From positions 1-41,532 of the forward strand of contig JAGXKW010000022.1 of the NCBI GenBank assembly GCA_018334995.1: 41,532 nucleotides of DNA, in the 5' to 3' direction. Source of the DNA: Wenzhouxiangellaceae bacterium. Lineage in GTDB: Bacteria; Pseudomonadota; Gammaproteobacteria; Xanthomonadales; Wenzhouxiangellaceae. The notes below the pieces were generated by a model. The model ran no database searches, was not told where the DNA came from, and saw only the letters and a program-made list of their open reading frames with translations. The translations under genes and the position numbers were made by a program. The first letter of the stretch is position 1. Each line of letters begins with the position of its first letter. Below, one piece after another: positions 7,837 to 16,655 of the stretch.

Positions 7837-7851
7837 CTGGTAAGCGCTTTT
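7834..7851 (+). terminator. Possible intrinsic terminator of rnpB
   Basis: GCGCT (7834-7838), loop GGTA, AGCGC (7843-7847), then TTTT (7848-7851). The stem is short and shares three bases with the preceding palindrome, so the two structures exclude each other. Confidence 0.4.
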
Positions 7852-7901
7852 CGGATTGGCATGCGGTTTCGCCGCGCCGATCGGGCTGCACGGTTGGCGT
7901 C

Positions 7902-7917
7902 GTAAGGGTCGCCTTAC
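7902..7917. repeat. Small hairpin in the rnpB-mraZ gap
   Basis: GTAAGG and CCTTAC pair perfectly around GTCG. It sits immediately upstream of the TTCAA-rich palindromic repeat. Confidence 0.45.
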
Positions 7918-7919
7918 TG

Positions 7920-8014
7920 AAACCAACTTCAACTTCAAATTCGAAGTCAACTTCAAAACCGTTTCGCCTCGCGCAGCGCGAGGCGAAACAGCCTTTGAAG
8001 TTGAAATTGAAATC
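7920..8014. repeat. TTCAA/TTTGAA-rich palindromic repeat, copy 1
   Basis: A 13-bp perfect stem (7961-7973 with 7977-7989, loop CAG) is flanked, after a small internal loop, by an 11-bp stem (7947-7957 with 7994-8004). The outer arms are runs of imperfect hexamers (ACTTCA on the left, TTGAAR on the right). The right arm closely resembles 40541-40568 near the end of the window: a common framework of GCGAAA, then GCCTTTGAA, GAA and GAAATC at the same spacing. I read this as a dispersed intergenic repeat, not a gene, although it is open in one frame as a short F-E-x-E peptide. The whole gap 7808-8236 otherwise holds only small hairpins and the mraZ promoter. Confidence 0.7.
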
Positions 8015-8158
8015 CGAGCCCGCTCCCGGCCAGGGATGTCCATCTCCGGCGGTCGGCCCGGAACCTGCCCCTGATAAAACACTGTTCAAGTGTTCAGCGA
8101 TTCTCGTGGCGTGCCCTTGAACAGCCGTTCATCCCTGAATTTGCTTGGAAATTCCCGC

Positions 8159-8187
8159 TTGACACGTTTGCGGCCAGAGACTATTGT
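8159..8187 (+). promoter_or_regulatory. mraZ (dcw cluster) promoter
   Basis: Perfect TTGACA at 8159-8164, 17-bp spacer, and TATTGT at 8182-8187. This is the best sigma-70 promoter in the window and lies 49 bp before the mraZ ATG. It probably drives the entire overlapping dcw chain. Confidence 0.8.
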
Positions 8188-8220
8188 GGCGCTGAGTGGG
8201 AAATTGTGGGATTAAGTGGA
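8186..8220 (+). promoter_or_regulatory. MraZ operator: four GTGG-N boxes 10 bp apart
   Basis: GTGGC (8186), GTGGG (8196), GTGGG (8206) and GTGGA (8216) recur with exactly 5-nt spacers. MraZ is known to bind direct TGGGN repeats separated by 5 nt upstream of its own gene. The first box overlaps the -10 and the second covers the expected start point, a position suited to repression. The outer two boxes deviate from consensus at the last base. Confidence 0.85.
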
Positions 8221-8236
8221 ATAACTGGCCAAATCG

Positions 8237-8689
8237 ATGTTTTTCGGGGAAACGGCAATCAACCTGGACGCGAAAGGCCGCATGGCGCTGCCCACGCGTT
8301 ATCGCGAATCGGTCGGGGAGGCCTCGGGCAATCGTCTGGTGCTGACCTACTCGGCATTCGATTCCGGTTGCCTTTGGCTGTATCCGGAACCTGAATGGGA
8401 GCGGGTGCGTGACCAGGTGATGCGGCTTTCCACGTTCAATCCCAGCCACCGGAGTCTGCAACGGCGCCTGGTCGGTTCGGCCACCCAGCTGGAATTGGAC
8501 GGCAGCGCCAGGCTGTTGCTGCCGCAGACTCTCCGGCAGGTCGCCGGCCTGGAAAAGAAGGTCGTATTGATGGGCATGGGCGCGCGCTTCGAGATCTGGA
8601 ACGAAAACGTGCTCAACCAGCGGCGCGCCGAGGAGGAGCGATCGATACAGGAGCAGGCTTCTGCCGAAATGGCCGAACTGGTGCTGTGA
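8237..8689 (+). CDS. mraZ: Transcriptional regulator MraZ
   Basis: 150 residues, the normal length. MraZ is an AbrB-fold DNA-binding protein that forms a ring of protomers and represses the dcw operon; here its operator lies just upstream. Seen in the sequence: MFFGETAINLDAKGRMALPTRYR at the start, which contains the conserved DxKGR-PxxxR signature, and its internal duplicate ELDGSARLLLPQTLR in the second half. The ATG at 8237 is the only start consistent with the conserved N-terminus, but no good Shine-Dalgarno precedes it. The stop overlaps the rsmH ATG by one base. Confidence 0.96.
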   Translation: MFFGETAINLDAKGRMALPTRYRESVGEASGNRLVLTYSAFDSGCLWLYPEPEWERVRDQVMRLSTFNPSHRSLQRRLVGSATQLELDGSARLLLPQTLRQVAGLEKKVVLMGMGARFEIWNENVLNQRRAEEERSIQEQASAEMAELVL

Positions 8690-9642
8690 TGAATCATGTT
8701 CCGGTATTGGAGGAGGCGGCAGTGGACGCCTTGAATGTGCGCGAAAACGGCATCTACCTGGACGCGACTTTCGGTCGCGGCGGGCACGCGCGGCGCATTC
8801 TCGATCGCCTGGGCCCGCGCGGCTTGCTGATCGCGCTGGACGCCGATCCCGAAGCGATTGCCTTCGGCGAGCGCGAATTCGGCGAAGAGCCGCGCCTTCG
8901 ACTGGTGCGCTGCAATTTCCGCGAGCTGGGCTCGGTCGTCGGCCAGTTGGGACCCGATTCGGGCATCGACGGCATTCTCATGGATCTGGGCCTTTCTTCC
9001 CCCCAGCTCGATTCCGCCGAACGCGGATTCAGTTTCCGGCATGACGGCCCGCTGGACATGCGAATGGATCCCGATGCCGGCGTTCCGGCCGCCGACTGGC
9101 TGGCCGAGGTGAGCGAGGCCGAACTGGTCGAAGTGCTTTCCAGCCTGGGTGAAGAACGTTTTGCCCGCCGCATCGCGCGGGGAATCCTGGCGGCGCGCGA
9201 GCGCTCGCCCATCCGGACCACGGCGGCGCTGGCCGCGGTGGTCGAGAGGGCGGTTCCGGGTCATGCGGTGCATTCGGCCCGCATCCATCCGGCGACGCGC
9301 ACCTTCCAGGCGATCCGGATTGCGGTCAACAGGGAGCTCGAAGCGCTCGACGAGGCGCTTCAGGCGGCCATCGAGGCACTTGCCCCGGGCGGACGCCTGG
9401 TCGTGATCAGTTTTCATTCACTCGAGGATCGGCGGGTCAAGCAGGCGCTGCGCGCCGCGTCGCAGCCGCCGCCGGCCAGCCGCCGGATGCCCAGCGCACC
9501 GGACTTTCGGCCGCGCCTGAAAACCGTCGGCAAGCTGGTGCGGCCGTCGGAAGTCGAGCAGGCGAGCAATCCGCGGGCCCGGTCTGCGCGCATGCGCGTG
9601 GCCGAACGCATCGCCGTTGCCGGGCAGGGAGAATCGGCATGA
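8689..9642 (+). CDS. rsmH: 16S rRNA m4C1402 N4-methyltransferase RsmH
   Basis: 317 residues (also called mraW). Methylates the N4 of C1402 in the P-site region of 16S rRNA using S-adenosylmethionine. Conserved blocks: HVPVLEEAAVDAL, GIYLDATFGRGGHARRIL (SAM-binding loop), GILMDLGLSSPQLD, RGFSFRHDGPLDMRMD, HPATRTFQAIRIAVN and LVVISFHSLEDRRVKQ. The ATG at 8689 is taken; a GTG immediately before it (8686) would add one residue. Overlaps ftsL by 4 nt. Confidence 0.97.
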   Translation: MNHVPVLEEAAVDALNVRENGIYLDATFGRGGHARRILDRLGPRGLLIALDADPEAIAFGEREFGEEPRLRLVRCNFRELGSVVGQLGPDSGIDGILMDLGLSSPQLDSAERGFSFRHDGPLDMRMDPDAGVPAADWLAEVSEAELVEVLSSLGEERFARRIARGILAARERSPIRTTAALAAVVERAVPGHAVHSARIHPATRTFQAIRIAVNRELEALDEALQAAIEALAPGGRLVVISFHSLEDRRVKQALRAASQPPPASRRMPSAPDFRPRLKTVGKLVRPSEVEQASNPRARSARMRVAERIAVAGQGESA

Positions 9643-9908
9643 AATCCTGGGTCGTGCTATTGGCTTTGCTGATCGCGGTCGTGGCGACTGCCGTGTCGCT
9701 GATCGCGCTGAAGCACCAGGGCCGCGATCTGTTCATCGAGCTCGAGCGCGAGGGACGCTTCCAGGACCAGCACCAGGTCGAGTGGTCGCGGCTGCAGATC
9801 GAGCTGGCCTGGCTGGGCGAGACCGGCCGCATCGAAACGCAGGCGCAGGAGCGCCTGGACATGCAATCGCCGGCCCGGATCCGGGTGCTGGTGGCCGGTG
9901 ATGGCTGA
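9639..9908 (+). CDS. ftsL: Cell division protein FtsL
   Basis: 89 residues. Small bitopic divisome protein that partners FtsB and FtsQ and activates FtsW/FtsI. The sequence has a short cytoplasmic start, one transmembrane segment at about residues 4-24, and then a helical stretch (HQGRDLFIELEREGRFQDQHQVEWSRL in two parts, rich in E/Q/R) of the kind that forms the FtsL-FtsB coiled coil, ending in the RLDMQSPARIRVL segment typical of FtsL. Family sequences are poorly conserved, so position between rsmH and ftsI carries weight. Starts on an ATGA overlap with rsmH. Confidence 0.9.
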   Translation: MKSWVVLLALLIAVVATAVSLIALKHQGRDLFIELEREGRFQDQHQVEWSRLQIELAWLGETGRIETQAQERLDMQSPARIRVLVAGDG

Positions 9909-11598
9909 GCGCAGCGATCTCGGCATCTGTCGCCTGCGCGTGGCCCTGTTGATCGGGCTGATGGCCCTGGCTGCGGTCGGCCTGGTGGCACGCGCGGTCA
10001 AGCTCCAGGTCATGGACACGGAGTTCCTGCAGGAGGAAGGCGAGGCGCGGTTCCTGCGCCAGGTCGAGATTCCGACCATGCGCGGTCGGGTCGTCGACCG
10101 CAACGGTCAGCCGCTGGCGGTATCGACACCGGTGGAGTCGGTGTGGGCGCATCCGGGTGAACTGCTGCAGGCCGCCGACCGGATTCCCCTGCTCGCCAGC
10201 GTGCTCGACGAAAATCCCGAAGCGATCGAGCGACGCTTGAGCCAGCGGGCCGACCGGCAGTTCGTCTGGATCATTCGCCGCATCCATCCCGAGCTGGCCG
10301 AGCGGGTGCGTCAGCTCGATATTCCCGGCGTGTTCCTGCAACGCGAGTACAAGCGTTTCTATCCGACCGGCGAGGTCAGTGCCCAGATCGTCGGCATGAC
10401 CAATATCGACGAAGTCGGCCAGGAAGGACTGGAGCTGGCCTACGACAGCTGGCTGACGGGGCGGACCGGCATGAAGCGCGTCATCCAGGACCGGCTGGGA
10501 CGCGTGGTCGAGGATATCGAGCTGGTGCGCGAGGCACAGCCCGGTCGCGAGTTGCAGTTGACCCTGGACCGGCGTCTGCAGTATCTCGCTTATCGCGAGC
10601 TGGTTTCCACGGTCTCCGAACACCAGGCGCGCTCGGGTTCGGTCGTGGTGCTCGACGTCAAGACCGGGGCGATTCTCGCCATGGCCAATTATCCGTCGTT
10701 CAATCCCAACGCGCGTGAGCGCGAGTCGCCGGAAGGTGTCCGCAACCGTGCGCTGACCGATGTGCTGGAGCCGGGCTCCGTGGTCAAGCCGTTCGTCGTC
10801 GCCGCTGCCATGGAGGCCGGGCTGGCGCGTCCCGAAACGGTGCTGGATACGGCGCCGGGCTACATGAATGTTTCGGGTCACCGGATCGAGGATTTCCGCA
10901 ACTACGGTGAGCTCAGCGTCACCGGCGTGCTGACGAAGTCTTCCAATGTCGGGGTGGTGCAACTGGCCATGGCCATGGATTCGCAGCACATGTGGAGCAT
11001 GTATTCGCGCCTGGGTTTCGGCCAGGTCACCGGTACCGGCTTTCCCGGTGAATCAGCCGGCGTCCTGCGCGATCATCAGCGCTGGCGCAAGCTGGAGCAG
11101 GCGACCCTGGCCTACGGCTATGGCCTCTCGGTAACCCCCTTGCAGCTGGCGCGCGCGATGGCCGCGATTGCCGATGGCGGGCGCTTGCGCCAACCCAGTT
11201 TCATCCTCGATTCGGATAATCCGGTTCAGAACATCATCGACCCCGCGCTGGCCGAGCGGCTTGCCGCGATGCTGGAGACAGTCACCGGACCGGAAGGCAC
11301 CGCCAGCCGGGCCGCGATCGACGGGTACCGGGTTGCCGCCAAGACGGGGACGTCGCGCAAGGTCGGCATTTCGGGCTACGGCGATCGCTACGTCTCCAGC
11401 ATCGCCGGGTTCGCGCCGGTCACGCGCCCGCGCCTGGCCGCTGTGGTGGTCATCCAGGATCCCGGCGGCGGGGATTACTACGGCGGCCTGGTCGCCGGCC
11501 CGCTGTTCGGCCGCGTCATGGCCGACGCGCTGCGCCTGATGAACGTGCCGCCCGACGACGTATCTTCCCTGGTGACCATGGCGGGAGAGCGGCAATGA
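9901..11598 (+). CDS. ftsI: Peptidoglycan D,D-transpeptidase FtsI (PBP3)
   Basis: 565 residues. Cross-links septal peptidoglycan in the periplasm with FtsW. One N-terminal transmembrane segment (about residues 13-33), then the pedestal domain starting at the MRGRVVDRNGQPLA motif, then the transpeptidase domain. The three active-site motifs are intact: SVVK with the nucleophile at Ser293 (context EPGSVVKP), SSN at 347-349, and KTGT from 481. The ATG at 9901 is used; a GTG directly before it is possible. Overlaps ftsL by 8 nt and murE by 4 nt. Expected target of beta-lactams such as aztreonam, from family knowledge. Confidence 0.97.
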   Translation: MAERSDLGICRLRVALLIGLMALAAVGLVARAVKLQVMDTEFLQEEGEARFLRQVEIPTMRGRVVDRNGQPLAVSTPVESVWAHPGELLQAADRIPLLASVLDENPEAIERRLSQRADRQFVWIIRRIHPELAERVRQLDIPGVFLQREYKRFYPTGEVSAQIVGMTNIDEVGQEGLELAYDSWLTGRTGMKRVIQDRLGRVVEDIELVREAQPGRELQLTLDRRLQYLAYRELVSTVSEHQARSGSVVVLDVKTGAILAMANYPSFNPNARERESPEGVRNRALTDVLEPGSVVKPFVVAAAMEAGLARPETVLDTAPGYMNVSGHRIEDFRNYGELSVTGVLTKSSNVGVVQLAMAMDSQHMWSMYSRLGFGQVTGTGFPGESAGVLRDHQRWRKLEQATLAYGYGLSVTPLQLARAMAAIADGGRLRQPSFILDSDNPVQNIIDPALAERLAAMLETVTGPEGTASRAAIDGYRVAAKTGTSRKVGISGYGDRYVSSIAGFAPVTRPRLAAVVVIQDPGGGDYYGGLVAGPLFGRVMADALRLMNVPPDDVSSLVTMAGERQ

Positions 11599-13046
11599 AA
11601 AAACTCAGCCGGCTCCTGTCCGGTATCGTCGACGTTGACCCGATACCGCCGGTCACCATTGGCGGCCTGGCCCTGGATTCGCGTCGCCTTGTGCCGGGCG
11701 ACGCGTTCGTGGCCGTGCGCGGGATGCAGGAACACGGCATGGGGTACGCGGAAGCCGCGCTGCGCGCCGGCGCTGCAGTAGTGCTGCACGATGGGCTGGA
11801 GACACCCCCGGCCGAGGTGGCGACGCGCTGCGTCGAGGTGCCCGAGCTGGCATCGCGGTTGCCCGAGTTGTGCAGGCGCTATTGGGAAGATCCGGCCGCG
11901 TCGCTGGAACTGATTGCCGTCACCGGGACCAACGGCAAGTCTTCGGTAGCCTGGCTGCTTGCCCAGGCACTGGGCGGCGCCATGGTCGGCACGCTTGGAG
12001 TCGGCCGGCCCGGGGCGCTTGCAGCAGGCCACCATACGACGCCCGACCTGCCGTCGTTGTACAAGGCCCTCGCCGCCCTGCGCGAGGCCGGACACACCAA
12101 GGTCGTGCTCGAGGCCTCCTCGCATGCATTGGATCAGAACCGCCTTGCCGGCCTGCAATTCACCAGCGTGATCTTCACCAACCTGGGACGCGATCACCTT
12201 GACTACCACGGCACGCAGGAAGCCTACGGCCGGGCCAAGTCAAGGCTGATCACCGACTATGTCAGCCGCTATCAGCTGATCAACGTCGATGATGCGTTCG
12301 GCCGGCGCCTGGCCGCCGCTCGGGAAGATTCACCCGGCCTGGTACGGTTCGGGCTGGAAACCGCGCATCATCCGGAAGTGCTGGGTTCGATCCGGCGCGC
12401 AACGCTGGACGGCCTGCAGATGGATGTCAATACGCCGGAAGGCCGGGTGTGTTGCAGCAGTCGGCTGATCGGGCGCACCAATGCGGTCAATATCGTCATC
12501 GTGATTGCCGAACTGGTGTCGCGCGGCTTCAGCGTGCCGGACATCGTTGAAATCGTGGCCGGTCTGGAGCCGGTTCCCGGGCGCATGAACCGCATCGAAG
12601 GTCCCGCGGGCCAGCGCATCGTCATCGACTATGCGCATAGCCCGGACGCACTCGAAAATGCCCTCGTCACGCTGCGCGAGATCACCGAGGGACGGCTGAT
12701 CTGCGTGTTCGGCTGTGGCGGCGAGCGCGACCGCGGCAAGCGGCCGCTGATGGGGCGTGTCGCCGAAGCCATTGCCGACGAGGTGATTCTGACCGACGAC
12801 AACCCCAGAAGCGAGGATCACATCAAGATCCTGCGCGAGATCCAGGCCGGCATGGCGCGGCCGGATCGGGTCCGCGTGATGCCCGAACGGCGCCAGGCGA
12901 TCGGTTGCGCCGTGGCTGGCGCCGGCGGGTCGGACTGCGTGCTCGTGGCGGGCAAGGGTCACGAAACGACCCAGGACCTGGGCGACCGTGTGGTGGCGTT
13001 CAGCGATTTCGACGCCGTTCGCATTGCGCTGGTGGAGGCGGCATGA
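11595..13046 (+). CDS. murE: UDP-MurNAc-L-Ala-D-Glu:meso-diaminopimelate ligase
   Basis: 483 residues. Adds the third amino acid of the peptidoglycan stem in the cytoplasm, using ATP. P-loop GTNGKSS at 111-117, the EASSHALDQ motif, a probable carbamylated Lys in YGRAKSRL (Lys215), and VIDYAHSPDALE. DNPR at 402-405 (context DDNPRSED) is the specificity motif for meso-diaminopimelate and argues against lysine. ATGA overlap at both ends (ftsI and murF). Confidence 0.97.
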   Translation: MKKLSRLLSGIVDVDPIPPVTIGGLALDSRRLVPGDAFVAVRGMQEHGMGYAEAALRAGAAVVLHDGLETPPAEVATRCVEVPELASRLPELCRRYWEDPAASLELIAVTGTNGKSSVAWLLAQALGGAMVGTLGVGRPGALAAGHHTTPDLPSLYKALAALREAGHTKVVLEASSHALDQNRLAGLQFTSVIFTNLGRDHLDYHGTQEAYGRAKSRLITDYVSRYQLINVDDAFGRRLAAAREDSPGLVRFGLETAHHPEVLGSIRRATLDGLQMDVNTPEGRVCCSSRLIGRTNAVNIVIVIAELVSRGFSVPDIVEIVAGLEPVPGRMNRIEGPAGQRIVIDYAHSPDALENALVTLREITEGRLICVFGCGGERDRGKRPLMGRVAEAIADEVILTDDNPRSEDHIKILREIQAGMARPDRVRVMPERRQAIGCAVAGAGGSDCVLVAGKGHETTQDLGDRVVAFSDFDAVRIALVEAA

Positions 13047-14401
13047 TTCGCTTCGATCTCGATACCGCGGCCAGGATCACGGGTGGCCGATTGCACCTGC
13101 CGGCTTCGAGCGGACACGCCGCGGCCTTTTCCGGCCTGACCCAGGACACGCGAAGTCTCAGGCGCGGCAGCCTCTACGCGGCGCTGGTCGGCCAGCGGGT
13201 CGATGGCCACAGGTTCGTGCTCGACGCTGCCTCCAAGGGGGCCGCGGCTGCGCTGGTCATGCGCGTCGTCGAGGCCCCGATCGCGCAGATCGTGGTCGAA
13301 GACGTGGTCAAGGCGATGGGCGCGCTGGCCGGGGCCTGGCGCCGGCAGCTGGATGTTCGGCTGGTCGGCGTGACCGGGAGCAACGGCAAGACGACCGTCA
13401 AGACCATGCTCGCGGCGATCCTGCGCCGATGCGCCCCGACCCTGGCCACGCGCGGAAACTACAACAATGAAATCGGTGTGCCGCTGACGCTGGCCGGGCT
13501 CGACGAGGCGCACCGTTTTGCGGTGGTCGAGATGGGCTGCGGGCGGCCCGGGGATATCGAATACCTGGCCACCATGACGCGTCCCGACGTCGGCCTGGTG
13601 ACCAACGCCGGGCCAGCTCACCTCGAGCGCCTGGGCAGCATCGACGGCGTGGCGCGCACCAAGGGTGAACTGTTCGGCAGCCTGGGGCCCGGCGATACGG
13701 CGGTGATCAACCGCGACGATGCCTATTTCGATTACTGGCAAGGCCTGTGCCCGGACAGTCGCCGGATTACTTTCGGCCAATCCGACCAGGCCGGCGTCCG
13801 GCTGATTTACGAGGGCGGCCGGGAAATCATTGCAACGCCGTCGGGCAGTTTCCGGCTGGAGCTCGCCCTGTCCGGACAACACAACCGCATCAATGCGCTT
13901 GCGGCCACCGCTGCGGCGTTGGCGCTGGACATCGAGCTCGACGCGATCGCCGCCGGACTGGCGGCGGTCGAAAGCCTGCCGGGCAGGTTGAGCGAGCGCG
14001 AAACGAGCGGCGGGTGGCGTCTGATCGACGATAGCTACAACGCCAACCCGGCCTCGCTTCATGCCGGCCTCGAGGTGCTGGCTTCGCGCTCCGGGAAGCG
14101 CTGGCTGGCGCTGGGCGAGATGGCCGAGCTGGGTGAATCAAGCGACAGGCTGCACCGCGAGCTCGGCCGCGCCGCGCGCGATCTCGGTATCGAGCGCCTG
14201 TTCGCCATCGGGGCGCACGCCGAATCGGTCGCCGAAGCTTTCGGGCCGGGTGCCGAAGCGTTCGACGACATGAATTCGATGGTCCGGCGCATGGAGGATC
14301 TGCTGGCATCCGACGTCGTCTGCCTGGTCAAGGGATCGCGGTCCAGCCATATGGAACAGCTGGTCGATCTGCTCCAGACAGCGGGGATCCGGTCATGCTG
14401 A
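13043..14401 (+). CDS. murF: UDP-MurNAc-tripeptide:D-Ala-D-Ala ligase
   Basis: 452 residues. Adds the D-Ala-D-Ala dipeptide made by Ddl to UDP-MurNAc-tripeptide. N-terminal [17 protein letters not shown] binds the UDP part; the ATP P-loop is TGSNGKTT at 111-118; then [37 protein letters not shown] and [10 protein letters not shown], all diagnostic of MurF. The ATG at 13043 is set by the 4-nt overlap with murE and by the conserved N-terminus. Overlaps mraY by 7 nt. Confidence 0.97.
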   Translation: MIRFDLDTAARITGGRLHLPASSGHAAAFSGLTQDTRSLRRGSLYAALVGQRVDGHRFVLDAASKGAAAALVMRVVEAPIAQIVVEDVVKAMGALAGAWRRQLDVRLVGVTGSNGKTTVKTMLAAILRRCAPTLATRGNYNNEIGVPLTLAGLDEAHRFAVVEMGCGRPGDIEYLATMTRPDVGLVTNAGPAHLERLGSIDGVARTKGELFGSLGPGDTAVINRDDAYFDYWQGLCPDSRRITFGQSDQAGVRLIYEGGREIIATPSGSFRLELALSGQHNRINALAATAAALALDIELDAIAAGLAAVESLPGRLSERETSGGWRLIDDSYNANPASLHAGLEVLASRSGKRWLALGEMAELGESSDRLHRELGRAARDLGIERLFAIGAHAESVAEAFGPGAEAFDDMNSMVRRMEDLLASDVVCLVKGSRSSHMEQLVDLLQTAGIRSC

Positions 14402-15471
14402 TGTGGCTGTTCGAAGACTTGCTGGCCCTGGATATCGCGCTGTTCGGGTTCATTACCTTCCGCACCATCATGGCGGCGCTGTCGGCGCTGGTGGTTTCGC
14501 TGGCCGTGGGCCCGCTTTTCATCCGTTACCTGACTGCGCGCAAGCTCGGCCAGCCGATTCGCGAGATCGGACCGCGCACGCATTTCGACAAGGCCGGCAC
14601 GCCGACCATGGGCGGGGCGTTGATCCTGATCTCGGTGCTGGTCTCGACCGTGCTGTGGGCCGATATCGGCAACCGTTATGTCTGGACCGTACTGTTCGTC
14701 ACCGCGACGTTCGGCATGATCGGATTCGTCGACGATTTCCACAAGCTCAAGTACAACGACTCGGCCGGCCTGAGCGCGGCCGCCAAGTACGGCCTGCAAT
14801 CGCTGGCCGCGGTCGTCGCGGCCGTCTTCCTGTATGCCACCGCCGACGTGCCTGGCGCGACCGCGCTGCTGTTGCCGTTCTTCAAGGACGTGCTGATTCC
14901 GATGGGGCCGGCATTCATCGTTTTGACCTATTTCGTGATCGTCGGTTCGTCCAACGCGGTCAACCTGACCGACGGACTGGACGGTCTGGCGATCGTGCCG
15001 GCGGTGATGGTGGCGATCGGTCTGGGCATATTCGCGTATGCCGCAGGCAACGCGATCTTTGCCGATTACCTGGGCTTTCCGTTCATTCCCGGCGCCGGAG
15101 AAGTGGCCATCATCTGCTCGGCGCTGGCCGGGGCGGGCCTCGGCTTCCTGTGGTTCAATACCTACCCGGCGCAGGTCTTCATGGGTGACGTCGGCGCGCT
15201 TTCGGTGGGCGCGGCGCTGGGCGTGATCGCGGTCGTCGTGCGCCAGGAACTGGTGTTCATGCTCATGGCGGGAATCTTCGTGCTCGAAACGGTTTCGGTG
15301 ATCCTGCAGGTCGCCTCGTACAAGCTCACCGGCAAGCGCATCTTTCGCATGGCGCCCATTCACCATCACTTCGAGCTCAAGGGCTGGCCCGAGCCCAAGG
15401 TGATCGTGCGTTTCTGGATCGTCGCCGTGGTGCTGGTGCTGATCGGTCTCGCGACCCTGAAGGTGCGCTGA
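14395..15471 (+). CDS. mraY: Phospho-MurNAc-pentapeptide translocase
   Basis: 358 residues with about ten transmembrane segments, the family norm. Transfers phospho-MurNAc-pentapeptide to undecaprenyl phosphate, giving lipid I on the inner membrane. Seen: [19 protein letters not shown], the catalytic Asp pair in GFVDDFHKL, the [10 protein letters not shown] loop, FMGDVGAL, and the C-terminal [12 protein letters not shown]. Its stop shares one base with the ftsW ATG; murD, which sits here in E. coli, is absent without any remnant. Confidence 0.98.
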   Translation: MLMWLFEDLLALDIALFGFITFRTIMAALSALVVSLAVGPLFIRYLTARKLGQPIREIGPRTHFDKAGTPTMGGALILISVLVSTVLWADIGNRYVWTVLFVTATFGMIGFVDDFHKLKYNDSAGLSAAAKYGLQSLAAVVAAVFLYATADVPGATALLLPFFKDVLIPMGPAFIVLTYFVIVGSSNAVNLTDGLDGLAIVPAVMVAIGLGIFAYAAGNAIFADYLGFPFIPGAGEVAIICSALAGAGLGFLWFNTYPAQVFMGDVGALSVGAALGVIAVVVRQELVFMLMAGIFVLETVSVILQVASYKLTGKRIFRMAPIHHHFELKGWPEPKVIVRFWIVAVVLVLIGLATLKVR

Positions 15472-16655
15472 TGACGGGCGTGCGCAGACAGGCAAGACGC
15501 TATTCGGACCCGGCCCGGGGGGTTTCCATCGACCGGCCGCTGGTGCTGTCCATCCTGGCGCTGCTGGGCATCGGCATGGTGATGGTTGCCTCCACGTCCG
15601 TGGCGGTGGCCGAGAAATATGCCGTCGGCGACTGGCACTTCTTCAGTCGCCACCTGATGTTCGTGCTGCTGGGCCTGGGGTTGGCGGCCGGGATTCAGTG
15701 GCTCAGCCTTGCGCTGCTGGAAAGAACCGACCGGCTTTGCCTGCTGCTGTCACTCGTGCTGCTGGCCGCCGTGCTGGTACCGGGTCTGGGCGTGACCGTC
15801 AACGGCGCAACGCGCTGGCTGAACCTCGGGTTGTTCCGGTTCCAGGTCGTCGAGGCGGTCAAGCTGTTGATGATTCTCTACATCGCCGGCTACCTGGCGC
15901 GGCGTCCGGGGCTGGGCCAGGCCGGAATGGTCGATACACTCAAGCCGCTGCTGATCGGCGGGCTGGTCGCGGCAATCATTCTCAAGCAGCCGGACATGGG
16001 CTCGGCGATGGTGCTGATGGCCATCCTGGGCGGCATGGTCTGGCTGGCCGGCGCCGCCTGGAAATCGCTTGCGCTGCTCGGGCTTGGCGCCGCACCGCTG
16101 GTGACCTTCGCCGCGCTGGAGCCGTATCGGCTGCAGCGCCTGACCAGTTTCGGCGATCCGTTCTCCGATCCGTACAACGCAGGCTTCCAGCTGGTGCAGG
16201 CCCTGATCGCGATCGGCCGCGGCGAAGTTTCCGGCGTCGGCATCGGCGGCAGCGTGCAGAAGCTGTTCTATCTGCCCGAAGCGCATACCGACTTCATTTT
16301 TGCCATTCTCGCCGAGGAGCTCGGTCTGCTCGGTATCCTGACGGTGCTGGCGATTTTCGCGGTACTGATCGTGCGCATCCTGCGCATCGGCGTCCGCGCG
16401 CATGCTGCGGGTGCGACATTCGCCGCCTTCACCACCTTTGGCATCGGCCTGTGGATCGGCCTTCAGGCGCTGGTCAGCATCGGCGTGAATCTCGGCGTCC
16501 TGCCGACCAAGGGCCTTACGCTTCCGCTGGTGTCGGCCGGCGGCAGCAGCATGATGGTGACGCTGCTCGCGCTGGGCCTGGTGGTCCGGATTGCGCGCGA
16601 GCTCGATCAACAGGCGCTGGCGCGCCCGCGGCGCCAGCGGGAGTGGGCGGCATGA
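15471..16655 (+). CDS. ftsW: Septal peptidoglycan glycosyltransferase FtsW (SEDS family)
   Basis: 394 residues, about ten transmembrane segments. Polymerises lipid II at the septum with FtsI. The SEDS signatures are present: GATRWLNLG, KQPDMGSAMVL, the periplasmic loop with LTSFGDPFSDPYNAGFQL, the catalytic Asp in EAHTDFIFAILAEELG, and LPTKGLTLPLVSAGGSS near the end. Being in dcw next to murG favours FtsW over RodA. Overlaps mraY by 1 nt and murG by 4 nt. Confidence 0.97.
   Translation: MTGVRRQARRYSDPARGVSIDRPLVLSILALLGIGMVMVASTSVAVAEKYAVGDWHFFSRHLMFVLLGLGLAAGIQWLSLALLERTDRLCLLLSLVLLAAVLVPGLGVTVNGATRWLNLGLFRFQVVEAVKLLMILYIAGYLARRPGLGQAGMVDTLKPLLIGGLVAAIILKQPDMGSAMVLMAILGGMVWLAGAAWKSLALLGLGAAPLVTFAALEPYRLQRLTSFGDPFSDPYNAGFQLVQALIAIGRGEVSGVGIGGSVQKLFYLPEAHTDFIFAILAEELGLLGILTVLAIFAVLIVRILRIGVRAHAAGATFAAFTTFGIGLWIGLQALVSIGVNLGVLPTKGLTLPLVSAGGSSMMVTLLALGLVVRIARELDQQALARPRRQREWAA

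Noticed and set aside
7902..8058. Possible CRISPR-like or phage attachment site in the rnpB-mraZ gap
   Set aside because: Repeats are inverted and irregular, spacers are absent, and no integrase or cas gene is nearby.
7856..8074. Plus-strand open frame with a FNFKFEVNF...FEVEIEI peptide
   Set aside because: The periodic peptide comes from the hexamer repeat and its inverted arm. No start signal; it overlaps the region before the mraZ promoter.
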